The notes below the pieces were generated by a model. The model was given only the letters and a program-made list of their open reading frames with translations. It did not search any database and had not been told where the DNA came from. A DNA stretch of 64,000 nt from an uncultured Paracoccus sp. GTDB lineage: Bacteria > Pseudomonadota > Alphaproteobacteria > Rhodobacterales > Rhodobacteraceae. The translations under genes and the position numbers were made by a program. The stretch covers positions 1-64,000 of the forward strand of contig NZ_CALMYP010000011.1 in NCBI RefSeq assembly GCF_937873615.1, written 5' to 3'. Each line of letters starts with the position of its first letter. The first letter of the stretch is position 1. Of this stretch, positions 44,142 through 53,872 are shown in pieces.

Positions 44142-44740
44142 ATCAGCAGCACCTGGGTGCCGACATTGGCGAAGCCGAACAGTTCCTTGATATGCTCGTT
44201 GTAAAGACCGATGCAGCCGTTCGAGGACTTGCGACCGATCTTGCGCGTGTCATGGGTGCCGTGGATGCGGTAATATTGCCAGCTCAGATACAGCGCATGG
44301 GTGCCAAGCGGATTGTCCGGCCCCGGCGGCACGAATTCCGGCCATTCCGGGTTACGCTGGCGCATTTCCGGGGTGGGTGCCCAGCTCGGCCCCTCGACCT
44401 TGCGGATGACCTCGGTCCGGCCCTTGCGCGTCAATTCCTGTGAGACCGGGATCGAGGACGGATAAAGCCGATAGGTCGAACCGTCCTCGGACCAGTAATG
44501 CACGCAACGCGAGGTCAGATCGGCCAGGATCGCGCCATTGGTCAGATTGCTGAAATAGGGCTGCCAGTCCTGCGCACGGAAACTGGAAATATTGCGCCGC
44601 TGATCGGCCTCGGTATCGTATTGCACCAGCCCGGCATCGGGCGTCTGCGCCCATGCCGGCGCGGCCAGACCGGCCACGCCAAGTGCTGCGGCCGAGGTCA
44701 CGAAACGGCGGCGGCCAAGGCCGCGACGATCTTCGTTCAT
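44138..44740 (-). CDS. Tat-exported L,D-transpeptidase (YkuD domain)
   Basis: 200-residue periplasmic L,D-transpeptidase. A twin-arginine signal (GRRRFVTSAAALGVAGL, cleavage near AWA-Q at 31) precedes a YkuD domain with His160 (YYRIHGTHD) and catalytic Cys176 (KSSNGCIGLY). The GPDNPLGTHALYL strand is typical of the ErfK subgroup. ATG at 44740 places the twin arginines correctly. It is divergent from the CAP-domain lipoprotein gene, with a 201-base AT-rich region between them. Confidence 0.9.
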   Translation of the reverse strand: MNEDRRGLGRRRFVTSAAALGVAGLAAPAWAQTPDAGLVQYDTEADQRRNISSFRAQDWQPYFSNLTNGAILADLTSRCVHYWSEDGSTYRLYPSSIPVSQELTRKGRTEVIRKVEGPSWAPTPEMRQRNPEWPEFVPPGPDNPLGTHALYLSWQYYRIHGTHDTRKIGRKSSNGCIGLYNEHIKELFGFANVGTQVLLI

Positions 44741-44941
44741 AACTGTCTCCTGCTCCGACCGTCTTGCGCGGCCTGATTCCACCCGAACGAGATTATGAAG
44801 GCGCGGGTCGGTGAACAAATCAAACTGTTGTAATCGCACCAGATCACCGCGCAAATGTGGTGAAAATCACGCATTATTGCCTTTGCGCGCATCACGGCCC
44901 AGTCTAAAGAGACAAAAAACCATAAGCGCATCGAGGGCAGT

Positions 44942-45451
44942 ATGAAGCGCATTTTCCTGATTCTCGTCACCGGGCTGAGCCTGGCCGCCTGTTCGCGCGC
45001 GCCGGATCAGCAGCTCGGATCGGATGGTCAGCCGATCCCCGTCGCCTATACGATCAACGCCGCAGAAGCCGAGGCGATTCCCAACCGGATGCTCGAACAG
45101 GTGAACATGCTGCGTGCGGGCTCTGGCGATGCGCCGCTCCGGCTGGATCCGGCGCTGAACAGTGCCGCGGCGATGCATTCGCGCGACATGGCGGCGCAGA
45201 ACCGGGCCTGGCATTTCGGCTCGGACGGATCGTCGCCGCTGGACCGGGCGCGGCGCGCCGGCTATTCTGGTCATCTGATCGGCGAGAATATCAGCGAAAG
45301 CTATGAGAACGACATCGCCACGCTGCAGGCCTGGATGCAGACCCGCGACACCCGCGACGTGATCATGGACCCGACGGCCACCACGCTCGGCATCGCCTGG
45401 TATCAGGAGCCGTCGCGCAAGATCTGGTGGACGCTGATCACCGGGAAATGA
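44942..45451 (+). CDS. CAP-domain (SCP/PR1-like) lipoprotein
   Basis: 169-residue predicted lipoprotein: the signal ends LSLAAC-S with the lipid cysteine at residue 17. The CAP domain shows LDPALNSAAAMHSRDMAAQNRAWHF and LIGENIS, retaining the His and Glu ligands of the CAP cavity, and ends with a WWTLITG strand. Bacterial CAP proteins are extracytoplasmic and of uncertain function. ATG at 44942 gives the signal peptide; GAGGGC lies upstream. Confidence 0.87.
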   Translation: MKRIFLILVTGLSLAACSRAPDQQLGSDGQPIPVAYTINAAEAEAIPNRMLEQVNMLRAGSGDAPLRLDPALNSAAAMHSRDMAAQNRAWHFGSDGSSPLDRARRAGYSGHLIGENISESYENDIATLQAWMQTRDTRDVIMDPTATTLGIAWYQEPSRKIWWTLITGK

Positions 45452-45508
45452 CCCCAGCTGGCCAGGATACAACCGCCTGACATGTCATCCTGAACCGGGT
45501 CGAGCCGA

Positions 45509-48500
45509 TCAATAAAGCAGGTCGAACGGGCCGATTCTGCTGCCCAGAACGTCTATGTTCAGTTCGGCCACCCCATCGCCGTCGCTGTCGATCTGGATCC
45601 GGGTCTTGCTGCTGTATTGCACGATCCGGACCTCTGCCCGGCCGGAATCCGTAAACGCGTCCGTGCCCATCCAGACCAGCCCCCGTGTCACATGTGACAG
45701 GTCAATCACATCGAGGTCTCGCTGAAAATCGGTGATCGTGTCAGTTTCAACGGTTGCGGCACCTGGGGCACCGAAGATGAACACATCCTCTCCCTGAGAG
45801 CCTGTGAGCGTATCATTGCCCTGGTCGCCGTGCAGCGTGTCATTGCCCTGCCCGCCAGCCAGGTCGTCATGCCCTGCCCCGCCATAGAGAACGTCACTGT
45901 CGTCATTGCCCGCCACCAGATCATCGCCCGTGCCGCCATAAATCAGATCCCGCCCCGTCATGCCGAACAGCCGGTCATTGCCATCGCCGCCATGGACGCT
46001 GTCATTGCCCTCCTGCGCCAGGACGAAATCAGCGCCGTCATCGCCAGACAGGACATCCCCACCTGTGCCGCCGATCAGCAGGTCGTCGCCCGCACCGCCG
46101 TGAAGCGAGTCGCGGCCATCGCCACCGCGCAGAGAATCCTTGCCAGCCGCCCCGATAATGAGGTCGTTGCCTTCCACCCCCCAGAGCATGTCATTCCCGT
46201 TGCCGCCCCGGATTTCGTCATTGCCGATCATGCCGATCACATGATCGTCGCCATCGTCGCCATACATGGTGTCATTGCCAGCATGCCCGATCAGAAAGTC
46301 ATCATCGCCGCGGCCCGCGATCAGGTCGTCGCCATTGTCGCCATAAAGATAGTCATGCCCGGCGCCGCCAAACACGGTGTCATTTCCCTGACCGCCAACC
46401 AGCACGCTGCTGAACCCCTTGCCCTGAATCAGGTCATTGCCATCCTGTCCGGCAATGCGGTTGTTGTTACCGCCCGCATACAGCCGGTCATGGCCAGGCC
46501 CGCCAATGATCGTATCGGCACCGCCAGCCCCCCGGATCAGGTCGCTGCCGCCGTCGCCGCGCATGATATTGCCGCCATTGCCCGAGGCGGTGATGACATC
46601 ATTGCCCTCATGCCCGATCAGGATATTGCGACCGTCGCCGCCGTGGATACGGTCAGCGCCGTCGCCAGCGAAGATCTGATCGGCGTCATCGCCCCCCATC
46701 AGCCGATCATGTCCCGGCCCGCCGATGATAGTATCCTGTCCGGCGCCCCCCTCGATAAAGTCTGCCTGCTTGCCCCCCTGAATCCAGTCGCGCCCCGGCC
46801 CGCCAATGAGATTGCATCGCGCATTGGCGGCACCATAGATGCGATCATTACCCTCAAGCCCCCGCAACTGCGCGCTGCTGGCCCCGGCAAACATGCGGTC
46901 CGGGCCGCTGGTTCCCAGCACCTGGCTCGAAAAGACCAGCATGGGCGGCAAGGGAGCGGGGCCGGTGTAGCCGCCCGAACTGCCGGTCGGCGGCGCGGAG
47001 ACCGAAGGATCGCCGGGGTCGGGCGTAACCGGCGTCACCAAGTCGGCATAGTCGATGTCATTGGCATAATGCGCGAGGCGAAACATCTCCTCCTTGAAGT
47101 CGGACGCCTTCATCGAGGTTCCGCCGACAGTCCTGATCTCGATCCGGACCTCGCCCCCGACCAACAGCGCGCCCTTGGCGCTCGGCAGAATCTGCAACTG
47201 CGCAATGCTGCGGATATAGGCCAGCTCTGACAGGTCAAGGCGGTCCCGGGCAGGGTCGAAATCGAGGATCGTGACCATCCTGGTATCAAAGCCGGGCACG
47301 AAGGTATCGCGCCCGGCATCGCCCTTCAGACTGACCGTTCCGCTGCGCGCAATCAGGATGTCATCGCCTTCACCACCCGCCAAAGCAGAGGATGCGCCAT
47401 TGCCAACGAGAATGTCATCGAGCGCGCTGCCGTTCAGCGAACCGGTTCCCACCAGAGACTTGCCGATCGGTCCCGGATCGAAGCTCAACTGGCTGATACC
47501 GGCCTCGGTCGCACTCGCGACGAAAAGGGCGATCTTTCCGCCGACCTGCTTCGCCTCGATGGCCGAGACATTGGCCAATGCCATTGCATCGGTATCGGCA
47601 AGCACCGCCAGAAGATGCAAGCGCCCCTCTCCATCCAGCGTCAGGACCGAAATGCCGTCATCGGCCCCGCCCACGAAGATATAGGCGCGGCCCCCCATCT
47701 CGACCGTGGCCATGGCCGTCACAGCCTGAAACCGGGTTGTCGTGGAATCGACGACGTGGTCCCTCAGCCCCAGACCACCGGACGATGCGATACGGAACAC
47801 TGTCAGCGAATCGCTTTCGCCACCGCTCACGACCAGAAAATGACCGTTGGCGGTCGCCATTGCCGCAACCTCTCGCGGGGCAGAGATGCCGATCTGGTTC
47901 GATCCGTCGATCACCGCTTTCGTCGCCAGCCCACCCGAAGCCACCTCATAGACGCCAAGCAGATTGCCGCGCGCGGACGTCGCGAAGGCAAAGGTCCGGC
48001 CACCGAGGCCATGCACCTCGATATCCGAATATTCGCTGTCTGTCGCGACACGCCTGCCCGGCGCCGCACTACCCAGACCCACCAGCGACAGGTCGGCGCC
48101 CATCCGGTAAAGTTGCAACGCCAGACTGCCATTGCGGCCCGCGAGCAGATAATCCTGATCACCGATCCCGAAGGCGTCGAGCGCGACAATGTCGCCAGCA
48201 ATCTGTCCCTTCTGGAATAGCGTTCCATAGCCGTTGAAGCTTCCGTCACCGGCCATCAGAAGGCTGGAATACACGCTGTCCTGCCGCCCGGTTACGGCAA
48301 TATGATAGCTATTGTCAGGCCCCTGAACGAGATCAAGCTGTGGCGTGCCGAAATAGGTGCCATAGGTTTTCGGCGCGCTTTGTTGAATAAATCGTGCCGC
48401 AGTGTCCGCATTGGTCAGCGCATAGTCGGTCAACACCATCCCGTTGTTCGACAGCGCGACCAGCACCGTGCCCTGCCCGGTTTCGACAAGGGTCATGTCG

Positions 48501-48565
48501 GTGATATTCTCGCTATACGAGGCCTTCGGGGCGACATGCGTCGCGATGAGTTTCAGATTTGGCAT
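45509..48565 (-). CDS. RTX calcium-binding repeat protein, predicted type I secreted
   Basis: 1018-residue acidic protein. Residues about 1-370 form repeated beta-strand units with propeller-like spacing. A short RTX block follows (about 373-425), then a linker rich in Pro/Gly/Ser, then a long RTX block (about 550-940) with dozens of GGxGxDxLx nonapeptides. The C-terminal part (VFIFGAP...TDTITDFQRDLDVIDLS) resembles the serralysin-type C-terminal region used by type I secretion. No protease or lipase motif was seen, and no type I secretion genes are adjacent. ATG at 48565. The neighbouring glycan genes suggest a surface or biofilm role (inference). Confidence 0.87.
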   Translation of the reverse strand: MPNLKLIATHVAPKASYSENITDMTLVETGQGTVLVALSNNGMVLTDYALTNADTAARFIQQSAPKTYGTYFGTPQLDLVQGPDNSYHIAVTGRQDSVYSSLLMAGDGSFNGYGTLFQKGQIAGDIVALDAFGIGDQDYLLAGRNGSLALQLYRMGADLSLVGLGSAAPGRRVATDSEYSDIEVHGLGGRTFAFATSARGNLLGVYEVASGGLATKAVIDGSNQIGISAPREVAAMATANGHFLVVSGGESDSLTVFRIASSGGLGLRDHVVDSTTTRFQAVTAMATVEMGGRAYIFVGGADDGISVLTLDGEGRLHLLAVLADTDAMALANVSAIEAKQVGGKIALFVASATEAGISQLSFDPGPIGKSLVGTGSLNGSALDDILVGNGASSALAGGEGDDILIARSGTVSLKGDAGRDTFVPGFDTRMVTILDFDPARDRLDLSELAYIRSIAQLQILPSAKGALLVGGEVRIEIRTVGGTSMKASDFKEEMFRLAHYANDIDYADLVTPVTPDPGDPSVSAPPTGSSGGYTGPAPLPPMLVFSSQVLGTSGPDRMFAGASSAQLRGLEGNDRIYGAANARCNLIGGPGRDWIQGGKQADFIEGGAGQDTIIGGPGHDRLMGGDDADQIFAGDGADRIHGGDGRNILIGHEGNDVITASGNGGNIMRGDGGSDLIRGAGGADTIIGGPGHDRLYAGGNNNRIAGQDGNDLIQGKGFSSVLVGGQGNDTVFGGAGHDYLYGDNGDDLIAGRGDDDFLIGHAGNDTMYGDDGDDHVIGMIGNDEIRGGNGNDMLWGVEGNDLIIGAAGKDSLRGGDGRDSLHGGAGDDLLIGGTGGDVLSGDDGADFVLAQEGNDSVHGGDGNDRLFGMTGRDLIYGGTGDDLVAGNDDSDVLYGGAGHDDLAGGQGNDTLHGDQGNDTLTGSQGEDVFIFGAPGAATVETDTITDFQRDLDVIDLSHVTRGLVWMGTDAFTDSGRAEVRIVQYSSKTRIQIDSDGDGVAELNIDVLGSRIGPFDLLY

Positions 48566-48652
48566 TGCCGCCGCCTGTCATCCGCATCGAACCTCGTCCA
48601 GACTGCCGCAAAATGCTTAAAGCTCATCTATGACGGGCCGGTCATACCCACC

Positions 48653-48670
48653 AAAATTACTTAGAATTTT
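48653..48670. promoter_or_regulatory. AT-rich inverted repeat in the divergent RTX/glycosyltransferase promoter region
   Basis: AAAATT (48653-48658) and AATTTT (48665-48670) flank 6 bases within a 209-base divergent region. Nearby, TGACGGGCCGGTCA (48631-48644) is a near-palindrome. Both are positioned where a regulator could control the two divergent genes. Confidence 0.4.
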
Positions 48671-48774
48671 CAGCGATTGCGCATTATCACCAACTTGCCC
48701 AAGGGTTGCGACGCTTGCCGGACCCGGGCAGGCGTGACAAGAGAGATGCCGATTGGCACCAGCAAGGTCGGTGG

Positions 48775-50487
48775 ATGAAACTCGGCGATCATCTGACGAA
48801 TGCGTTTCGGCAACTGGACCGGGCCGTGCGCGTGCGCGGGCTGGGCCATACCCTGTCCCTGGCCCTGCGTGTGCTGGCGACCGAGGGGCCCGCCGGGGTG
48901 CGCCGCCGGCTCGATGCGCTTGGTCCGGCGCTGCGCAGCCGGAAGCCGGCCGCGCCGGGCGCGGTGCTGATCCTGACCATGCCGCATGTGCTGCATTTCG
49001 CCCGCCGCCTGCAATCCGTGCTGGCCGAGGCCGGGATCGAGGCCGAGCTGTCCGACAATGACCGCGCCGCCCGCGATTTCGATACGATCTTCGCATTTGC
49101 GCCGCAGAACTTCCCGGCCACACCGCCGGATCGCACCATCGCCTTTCAGGTCGAACAATCGGTGCTACCGCATCGCTGGACGCCGGAATATCTGGCGCAG
49201 CTGTCGGAATGCCGCGCCGTGCTGGAATATTCGCTGACCAATATGGCAGCGCTTCAGGGCAAGGTGGCGACGCGCAAGCTGTTCCATGTGCCGCTGCGCC
49301 CGCCCGCGCTGACGCCGCCCGAACCCGGTCGCCGGCGGGTGCTGTTCTATGGCGATGCCACGCCGGCGCGGCGGGCAGCCCTGCTGGCCCGGATCCGCGA
49401 AACCGTGCCGGAACTGGAAATCGAGACGAATCTTTTCGGCCCACGCATGGCGGCGCTTCTGGACCAGACCGCAATCGTTCTGAACCTGCATTCCGAACCG
49501 GGCGGATTGCTGGAGGTCGCGCGGATCTCGGAAGCAATGGCGCATGGCTGCGTGGTCATCAGCGAGACCGCGCCCGATCAGGCCGAGACCGGCGACCTGC
49601 AATCGCGCCTCGTTCTTGCCCCCGAAGGCGATGCCGAGGCGCTGGCAGGCTCTATCCGCGCGCTGCTCGACAGTCCCGACCGGCTGCGCCGGCAGCAGGA
49701 AAACAGCTTCGCACCCGCGCCCGACCTGTTCCGGCTTGGGGTGCTGCGCGCGCTTCTTGGCCTCGACATGATCTCGCCCGCGCAGTTCGAGGCGCTGGCG
49801 GGCGATTACCCCTCGCCCATCCCGACCGGCCCGGGCCTGCCGCGCACCTGCCTGACGCTGCCGGAAACGCCGCTGCGCAGCCGGGCCTTCCTGGCCCATA
49901 ATCCGCCGGATTACCTGATGTGGCCCGGCCTCAAGGCCAGCCCGGGCTGGCGCGGCGCGGCGCTCAGCTATCGCCATATCATGCGCCGGCTGCGCGATGC
50001 CGGGATCACCGAGGCGCTCGTGGTCGAGGATGACGTGATCCTGCCGCCCGGTTTCCACGGCAAGCTGCAGACCATCCGCAACTATATGGACGCATGCGAT
50101 GCCGACCTGTTTTCCGGCCTGATCGTCGATCTGCACAAGGAGGCGAAGGTGCTGGGGGTCGAACGTCGCGACGGGCTGGTTCTGGTCCAGCTCGACCGGG
50201 CGGTGATGATGATCTGCAACCTCTACCGGCAGCGGATGATCGAGCATCTCGCCGCCTGGGACGACCAGGACGACAATGCCTTCACCAATACCATCGACCG
50301 CTATATGGAGGCCGCCACCCATCTGCGCGTGGTGACCACCCTGCCCTTCATGGTCGATTACGGTGCCAGCCTGCAATCGACCCTGCGCGATGCCGATAAC
50401 CACAAGTTCGACGCCCTCCGCAGCCGGTCCGAGGCGTTGCTGGCCGAGAAGGTCTCCGCCTTCGAGGCCGACAACCCCGCCGGCTGA
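48775..50487 (+). CDS. two-domain glycosyltransferase (GT-B-like plus GT25-like)
   Basis: 570-residue protein. The N-terminal half contains a GT-B style C-domain (about residues 188-300): VLFYGDATPARRAALL, then NLHSEPGGLLEVARISEAMAHGCVVISE, the acidic donor-binding helix pattern. The C-terminal part (about 375-545) has EALVVEDDVILPPGF, resembling the DxD/EDD of GT25-type LPS glycosyltransferases. ATG at 48775 is the first good start; upstream in-frame sequence is the AT-rich intergenic region. It is 69 bases upstream of rfbC, so it probably uses a sugar made by or attached near the rhamnose genes. The exact sugars are unknown. Confidence 0.72.
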   Translation: MKLGDHLTNAFRQLDRAVRVRGLGHTLSLALRVLATEGPAGVRRRLDALGPALRSRKPAAPGAVLILTMPHVLHFARRLQSVLAEAGIEAELSDNDRAARDFDTIFAFAPQNFPATPPDRTIAFQVEQSVLPHRWTPEYLAQLSECRAVLEYSLTNMAALQGKVATRKLFHVPLRPPALTPPEPGRRRVLFYGDATPARRAALLARIRETVPELEIETNLFGPRMAALLDQTAIVLNLHSEPGGLLEVARISEAMAHGCVVISETAPDQAETGDLQSRLVLAPEGDAEALAGSIRALLDSPDRLRRQQENSFAPAPDLFRLGVLRALLGLDMISPAQFEALAGDYPSPIPTGPGLPRTCLTLPETPLRSRAFLAHNPPDYLMWPGLKASPGWRGAALSYRHIMRRLRDAGITEALVVEDDVILPPGFHGKLQTIRNYMDACDADLFSGLIVDLHKEAKVLGVERRDGLVLVQLDRAVMMICNLYRQRMIEHLAAWDDQDDNAFTNTIDRYMEAATHLRVVTTLPFMVDYGASLQSTLRDADNHKFDALRSRSEALLAEKVSAFEADNPAG

Positions 50488-50556
50488 GCCACATCTTGCC
50501 AGCCGGCGCGGGCTGTGGCAGTCCGTCAAAGGCCCAGAAAGACGCAGGATTACGCG

Positions 50557-51117
50557 ATGAAAATCGAAACGACCCCTCTGCCCGGTGTTCTGCTGCTGAC
50601 GCCGCGCCGTCATGGCGATCAGCGCGGCTATTTCAGCGAAAGCTGGAACCGCAAGACACTGGAGGAAGCGGGGGTTCACCTGCCGGAATTCGTTCAGGAC
50701 AACCATTCCATGTCGCGCGTCAAGGGCACCCTGCGCGGGCTGCACTATCAGGCCCCGCCGATGGCGCAGGGCAAGCTGGTGCGCTGCGCGCGCGGCGCGC
50801 TTTACGACGTGGCCGTGGATATTCGGCGCGGCAGCCCGACCTATGGGCAATGGTTCGGCGCGACGCTGAGCGAGGAGAACGGCAGCCAGCTCTGGATTCC
50901 GGCGGGCTTCCTGCATGGCTTCGTCACACTCATGGCCGATACCGAGGTCGCCTATAAATGCACCGCGCATTACTCGCCCGAACATGATGGCGCGGTGCGT
51001 TGGGATTCGGTCGGCATCGACTGGAATGTCGATGCCCCGCTGCTGTCGGAGAAGGATATGAAAGCCCCCGCCTTCGTCGAATGGGACAGCCCCTTCACCA
51101 TGGAGAACACGGCATGA
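50557..51117 (+). CDS. rfbC: dTDP-4-dehydrorhamnose 3,5-epimerase
   Basis: 186-residue cupin-fold epimerase, third step of dTDP-L-rhamnose synthesis. Motifs: [27 protein letters not shown] with the catalytic His, [10 protein letters not shown], and [15 protein letters not shown] at 50557 gives the usual start ([16 protein letters not shown]). The stop overlaps the rfbB start as ATGA. First gene of a compact rfbCBDA operon. Confidence 0.95.
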   Translation: MKIETTPLPGVLLLTPRRHGDQRGYFSESWNRKTLEEAGVHLPEFVQDNHSMSRVKGTLRGLHYQAPPMAQGKLVRCARGALYDVAVDIRRGSPTYGQWFGATLSEENGSQLWIPAGFLHGFVTLMADTEVAYKCTAHYSPEHDGAVRWDSVGIDWNVDAPLLSEKDMKAPAFVEWDSPFTMENTA

Positions 51118-52151
51118 AGATCCTGATTACCGGGGGCGCCGGTTTCATCGGCTCGGCCGTGGTCCGTCAGGCGATCCGCGACGGGCACGAGGTCGTCAAT
51201 CTCGACGCGCTGACCTATGCCGCGAACCTTGCCAATGTCAAAAGCGTCTCGAACGCGCCGGGCTATGCTTTCGAGCAGGTCGATATCCGCGACCGCGCGG
51301 CGCTCCACCGGGTTTTCGCGGAACATCGCCCCGATGCGGTCATGCATCTTGCCGCCGAAAGCCATGTCGATCGGTCCATCGACGGGCCGGGCGAGTTCAT
51401 CGAGACCAATATCAACGGCACCTATAACCTGCTGGAAGCCGCCCGCACCTATTGGACCCGCGAAGGCAAGCCGGAAGGTTTCCGCTTTCACCATATCTCG
51501 ACCGATGAGGTGTTCGGGTCCCTGGGCGAGGATGGTCAGTTCACCGAAACCACCCCCTACGACCCGCGCAGCCCCTATTCGGCCTCCAAGGCCGCGTCCG
51601 ACCATCTGGTCCGCGCCTGGCACGAGACCTATGGCCTGCCGGTCGTCATGACCAATTGTTCCAACAATTACGGGCCCTTCCACTTCCCGGAAAAGCTGGT
51701 CCCGGTGGTCATCCTGAAGGCGCTTTCGGGCCAGCCGATCCCGGTCTACGGCGATGGCGGCAATATCCGCGACTGGCTTTACGTCGAGGATCATGCCGAC
51801 GCGCTGCTGACCGTTCTGGAAAAAGGCGAGCTTGGCCGCAGCTACAATATCGGCGGCGAGAACGAGGCGAGGAATATCGACCTCGTGCGCACCATCTGCG
51901 CCCATATGGACGACCTGCACCCGGCAGGCGCGCCCCATGCCGATCTGATCACCTTCGTCACCGACCGCCCCGGCCATGACCGCCGCTATGCCATCGACCC
52001 GACCCGGATCCGCAATGAGCTCGGCTGGCGCCCCTCGGTCACGGTCGAGGAAGGGCTGCGCCGCACCGTCGAATGGTATCTTGCCAATGAAGACTGGTGG
52101 CGCCCGCTGCTCAGCCGCGACGGGGTCGGCAAGCGGTTGGGGACGGGCTGA
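51114..52151 (+). CDS. rfbB: dTDP-glucose 4,6-dehydratase
   Basis: 345-residue extended SDR enzyme, second step of the rhamnose pathway. NAD-binding GGAGFIG lies at residues 7-13. [12 protein letters not shown] is typical of RmlB. Catalytic Thr-Asp-Glu appear in [11 protein letters not shown] and the YSASK motif carries the Tyr/Lys. ATG at 51114 overlaps the rfbC stop by four bases, and its own stop overlaps rfbD by one base. Confidence 0.96.
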   Translation: MKILITGGAGFIGSAVVRQAIRDGHEVVNLDALTYAANLANVKSVSNAPGYAFEQVDIRDRAALHRVFAEHRPDAVMHLAAESHVDRSIDGPGEFIETNINGTYNLLEAARTYWTREGKPEGFRFHHISTDEVFGSLGEDGQFTETTPYDPRSPYSASKAASDHLVRAWHETYGLPVVMTNCSNNYGPFHFPEKLVPVVILKALSGQPIPVYGDGGNIRDWLYVEDHADALLTVLEKGELGRSYNIGGENEARNIDLVRTICAHMDDLHPAGAPHADLITFVTDRPGHDRRYAIDPTRIRNELGWRPSVTVEEGLRRTVEWYLANEDWWRPLLSRDGVGKRLGTG

Positions 52152-53002
52152 TGCAGGGCTTGCTGGTCTTCGGAAAAACCGGGCAGGTCGCGCTGGAACT
52201 GGCGCGGATCGCGCCCGATGCGCATTTCGCCGGCCGGGACGAGGCCGATCTGACCGACCCCGCCGCCTGCGCCGCATTGATCCGCAGCGCAAGGCCCCGC
52301 GCGGTCATCAACGCCGCCGCCTATACGGCGGTGGACAAGGCCGAAAGCGACACTGAGACCGCCCGGCTGGTCAATGCCGAGGCCCCCGGCGCGATGGCGC
52401 GCGCCTGCGCGGATCTGGGCATTCCCTTCGTCCATATCTCGACCGATTACGTCTTCGACGGCTCGGGCGATCAGCCCCGCGCCGAGGATGCTGGAACCGG
52501 CCCGCTCGGGGTCTACGGACAGACCAAGCTGGACGGCGAACAGGCCGTCATGGCGGCGGGCGGGCAATCGGCGATCATGCGGACAAGCTGGGTCTTCTCG
52601 GCCCATGGCAGTAATTTCGTGAAGACCATGCGTCGTCTAGGGGCCGAACGCGACCGGCTGACCATCGTCGCCGACCAGATCGGCGGCCCGACCGCCGCCG
52701 CCGACATTGCCCGCGCCGCGCTGAGCATGGCCGAAACCATGGCCGCCGATCCCGCGAAAGGCGGCCTCTATCACTTCGCCGGCGCCCCGGATGTCAGCTG
52801 GGCCGATTTCGCGCGCGAGATCTTCGCCCAGTCCGGCTTTTCGCCCGAGGTCGCCGATATCCCCACCAGCGACTACCCCACGCCTGCCCGCCGCCCGCTG
52901 AATTCGCGCCTGCATTGCGCCGCGATCAGCCATGATTTCGGCATCCCCCGCCCCGAATGGCGGCGATCGCTGGCGCAGGTCATCAAGGAACTCGACCAAT
53001 GA
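52151..53002 (+). CDS. rfbD: dTDP-4-dehydrorhamnose reductase
   Basis: 283-residue SDR reductase completing dTDP-L-rhamnose. The N-terminal [11 protein letters not shown] is the RmlD nucleotide-binding motif. [23 protein letters not shown] and YGQTK with catalytic Tyr/Lys are all present. The start at 52151 shares one base with the rfbB stop (TGATG). The stop overlaps rfbA by four bases. Confidence 0.95.
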   Translation: MQGLLVFGKTGQVALELARIAPDAHFAGRDEADLTDPAACAALIRSARPRAVINAAAYTAVDKAESDTETARLVNAEAPGAMARACADLGIPFVHISTDYVFDGSGDQPRAEDAGTGPLGVYGQTKLDGEQAVMAAGGQSAIMRTSWVFSAHGSNFVKTMRRLGAERDRLTIVADQIGGPTAAADIARAALSMAETMAADPAKGGLYHFAGAPDVSWADFAREIFAQSGFSPEVADIPTSDYPTPARRPLNSRLHCAAISHDFGIPRPEWRRSLAQVIKELDQ

Positions 53003-53871
53003 CTGAACGCAAGGGCATCATCCTCGCCGGCGGCTCCGGCACACGGCTTTATCCGATCACCATGGGCGTCTCGAAGCAGCTTCTGCCGATCTATGACAAG
53101 CCGATGATCTATTACCCGATCTCGGTCCTGATGCTGGCCGGCATCCGCGAGATCGCCATCATCACCACCCCAGACGATCAGGCCCAATTCCAGCGCCTTC
53201 TGGGCGACGGCAGCCAGTGGGGGCTGGATTTCACCTATATCGCGCAACCTTCGCCCGACGGGCTGGCGCAGGCCTATCTGCTGGCACGCGACTTCCTGAA
53301 CGGCGCAGCTTCGGCGATGGTGCTGGGCGACAACATCTTCTTCGGCCAGGGCCTGCCCGAACTGCTGGCGAGCGCCGATGCCAAGCCCCAGGGCGGCACC
53401 GTCTTCGGCTATCGCGTCGCCGACCCGGAACGCTACGGCGTCGTCGATTTCGACGAATCCGGCCGGGTGCGCTCCATCATCGAGAAGCCGAAACAACCGC
53501 CCTCGCAATTCGCGGTGACCGGGCTTTACTTCCTGGACGGCAGCGCGCCCGACCGCGCCGCCGGCGTCACGCCCTCGGACCGGGGAGAGCTGGAAATCAC
53601 CACGCTGCTGGAGACCTATCTTCATGACGGGCTGCTGACGGTGGAACGCATGGGCCGAGGCTATGCCTGGCTGGATACTGGCACCCATGGCAGCCTGCTG
53701 GATGCCGGGAACTTCGTGCGCACGCTGGAAAAGCGGCAGGGCTTGCAGACCGGTTGCCCGGATGAGATCGCCTATGAACAGGGTTGGATCGACGCCGCAC
53801 AATTGCAGCGCCGGGCCGAGCTGTTCGCCAAGAACGATTACGGGCGCTATCTGGCCGGGTTGCTGAAGTAA
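52999..53871 (+). CDS. rfbA: glucose-1-phosphate thymidylyltransferase
   Basis: 290-residue nucleotidyltransferase, first and feedback-controlled step of the pathway, making dTDP-glucose. The signature [20 protein letters not shown] covers the nucleotide loop. LGDNIFFG supplies the Mg-binding Asp, and [10 protein letters not shown] the sugar-phosphate Lys. ATG at 52999 overlaps the rfbD stop. It ends the operon and converges on gph, with only a single base between the two stops. Confidence 0.96.
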   Translation: MTERKGIILAGGSGTRLYPITMGVSKQLLPIYDKPMIYYPISVLMLAGIREIAIITTPDDQAQFQRLLGDGSQWGLDFTYIAQPSPDGLAQAYLLARDFLNGAASAMVLGDNIFFGQGLPELLASADAKPQGGTVFGYRVADPERYGVVDFDESGRVRSIIEKPKQPPSQFAVTGLYFLDGSAPDRAAGVTPSDRGELEITTLLETYLHDGLLTVERMGRGYAWLDTGTHGSLLDAGNFVRTLEKRQGLQTGCPDEIAYEQGWIDAAQLQRRAELFAKNDYGRYLAGLLK

Positions 53872-53872
53872 C

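Noticed and set aside
45800..46900. Tandem short repeats that could suggest a CRISPR array or satellite
   Set aside because: The units are 27-base codon-level RTX repeats within a coding frame, variable in sequence, without constant repeats and unique spacers.
45830..47230. Plus-strand open frame of 466 codons with repeated patterns
   Set aside because: It is the antisense of the RTX repeats. The periodicity comes from the GGxGxDxLx units on the other strand.
48706..48774. Upstream extension of the two-domain glycosyltransferase
   Set aside because: The extra codons fall in the AT-rich divergent promoter region and lack an ATG with a ribosome site.
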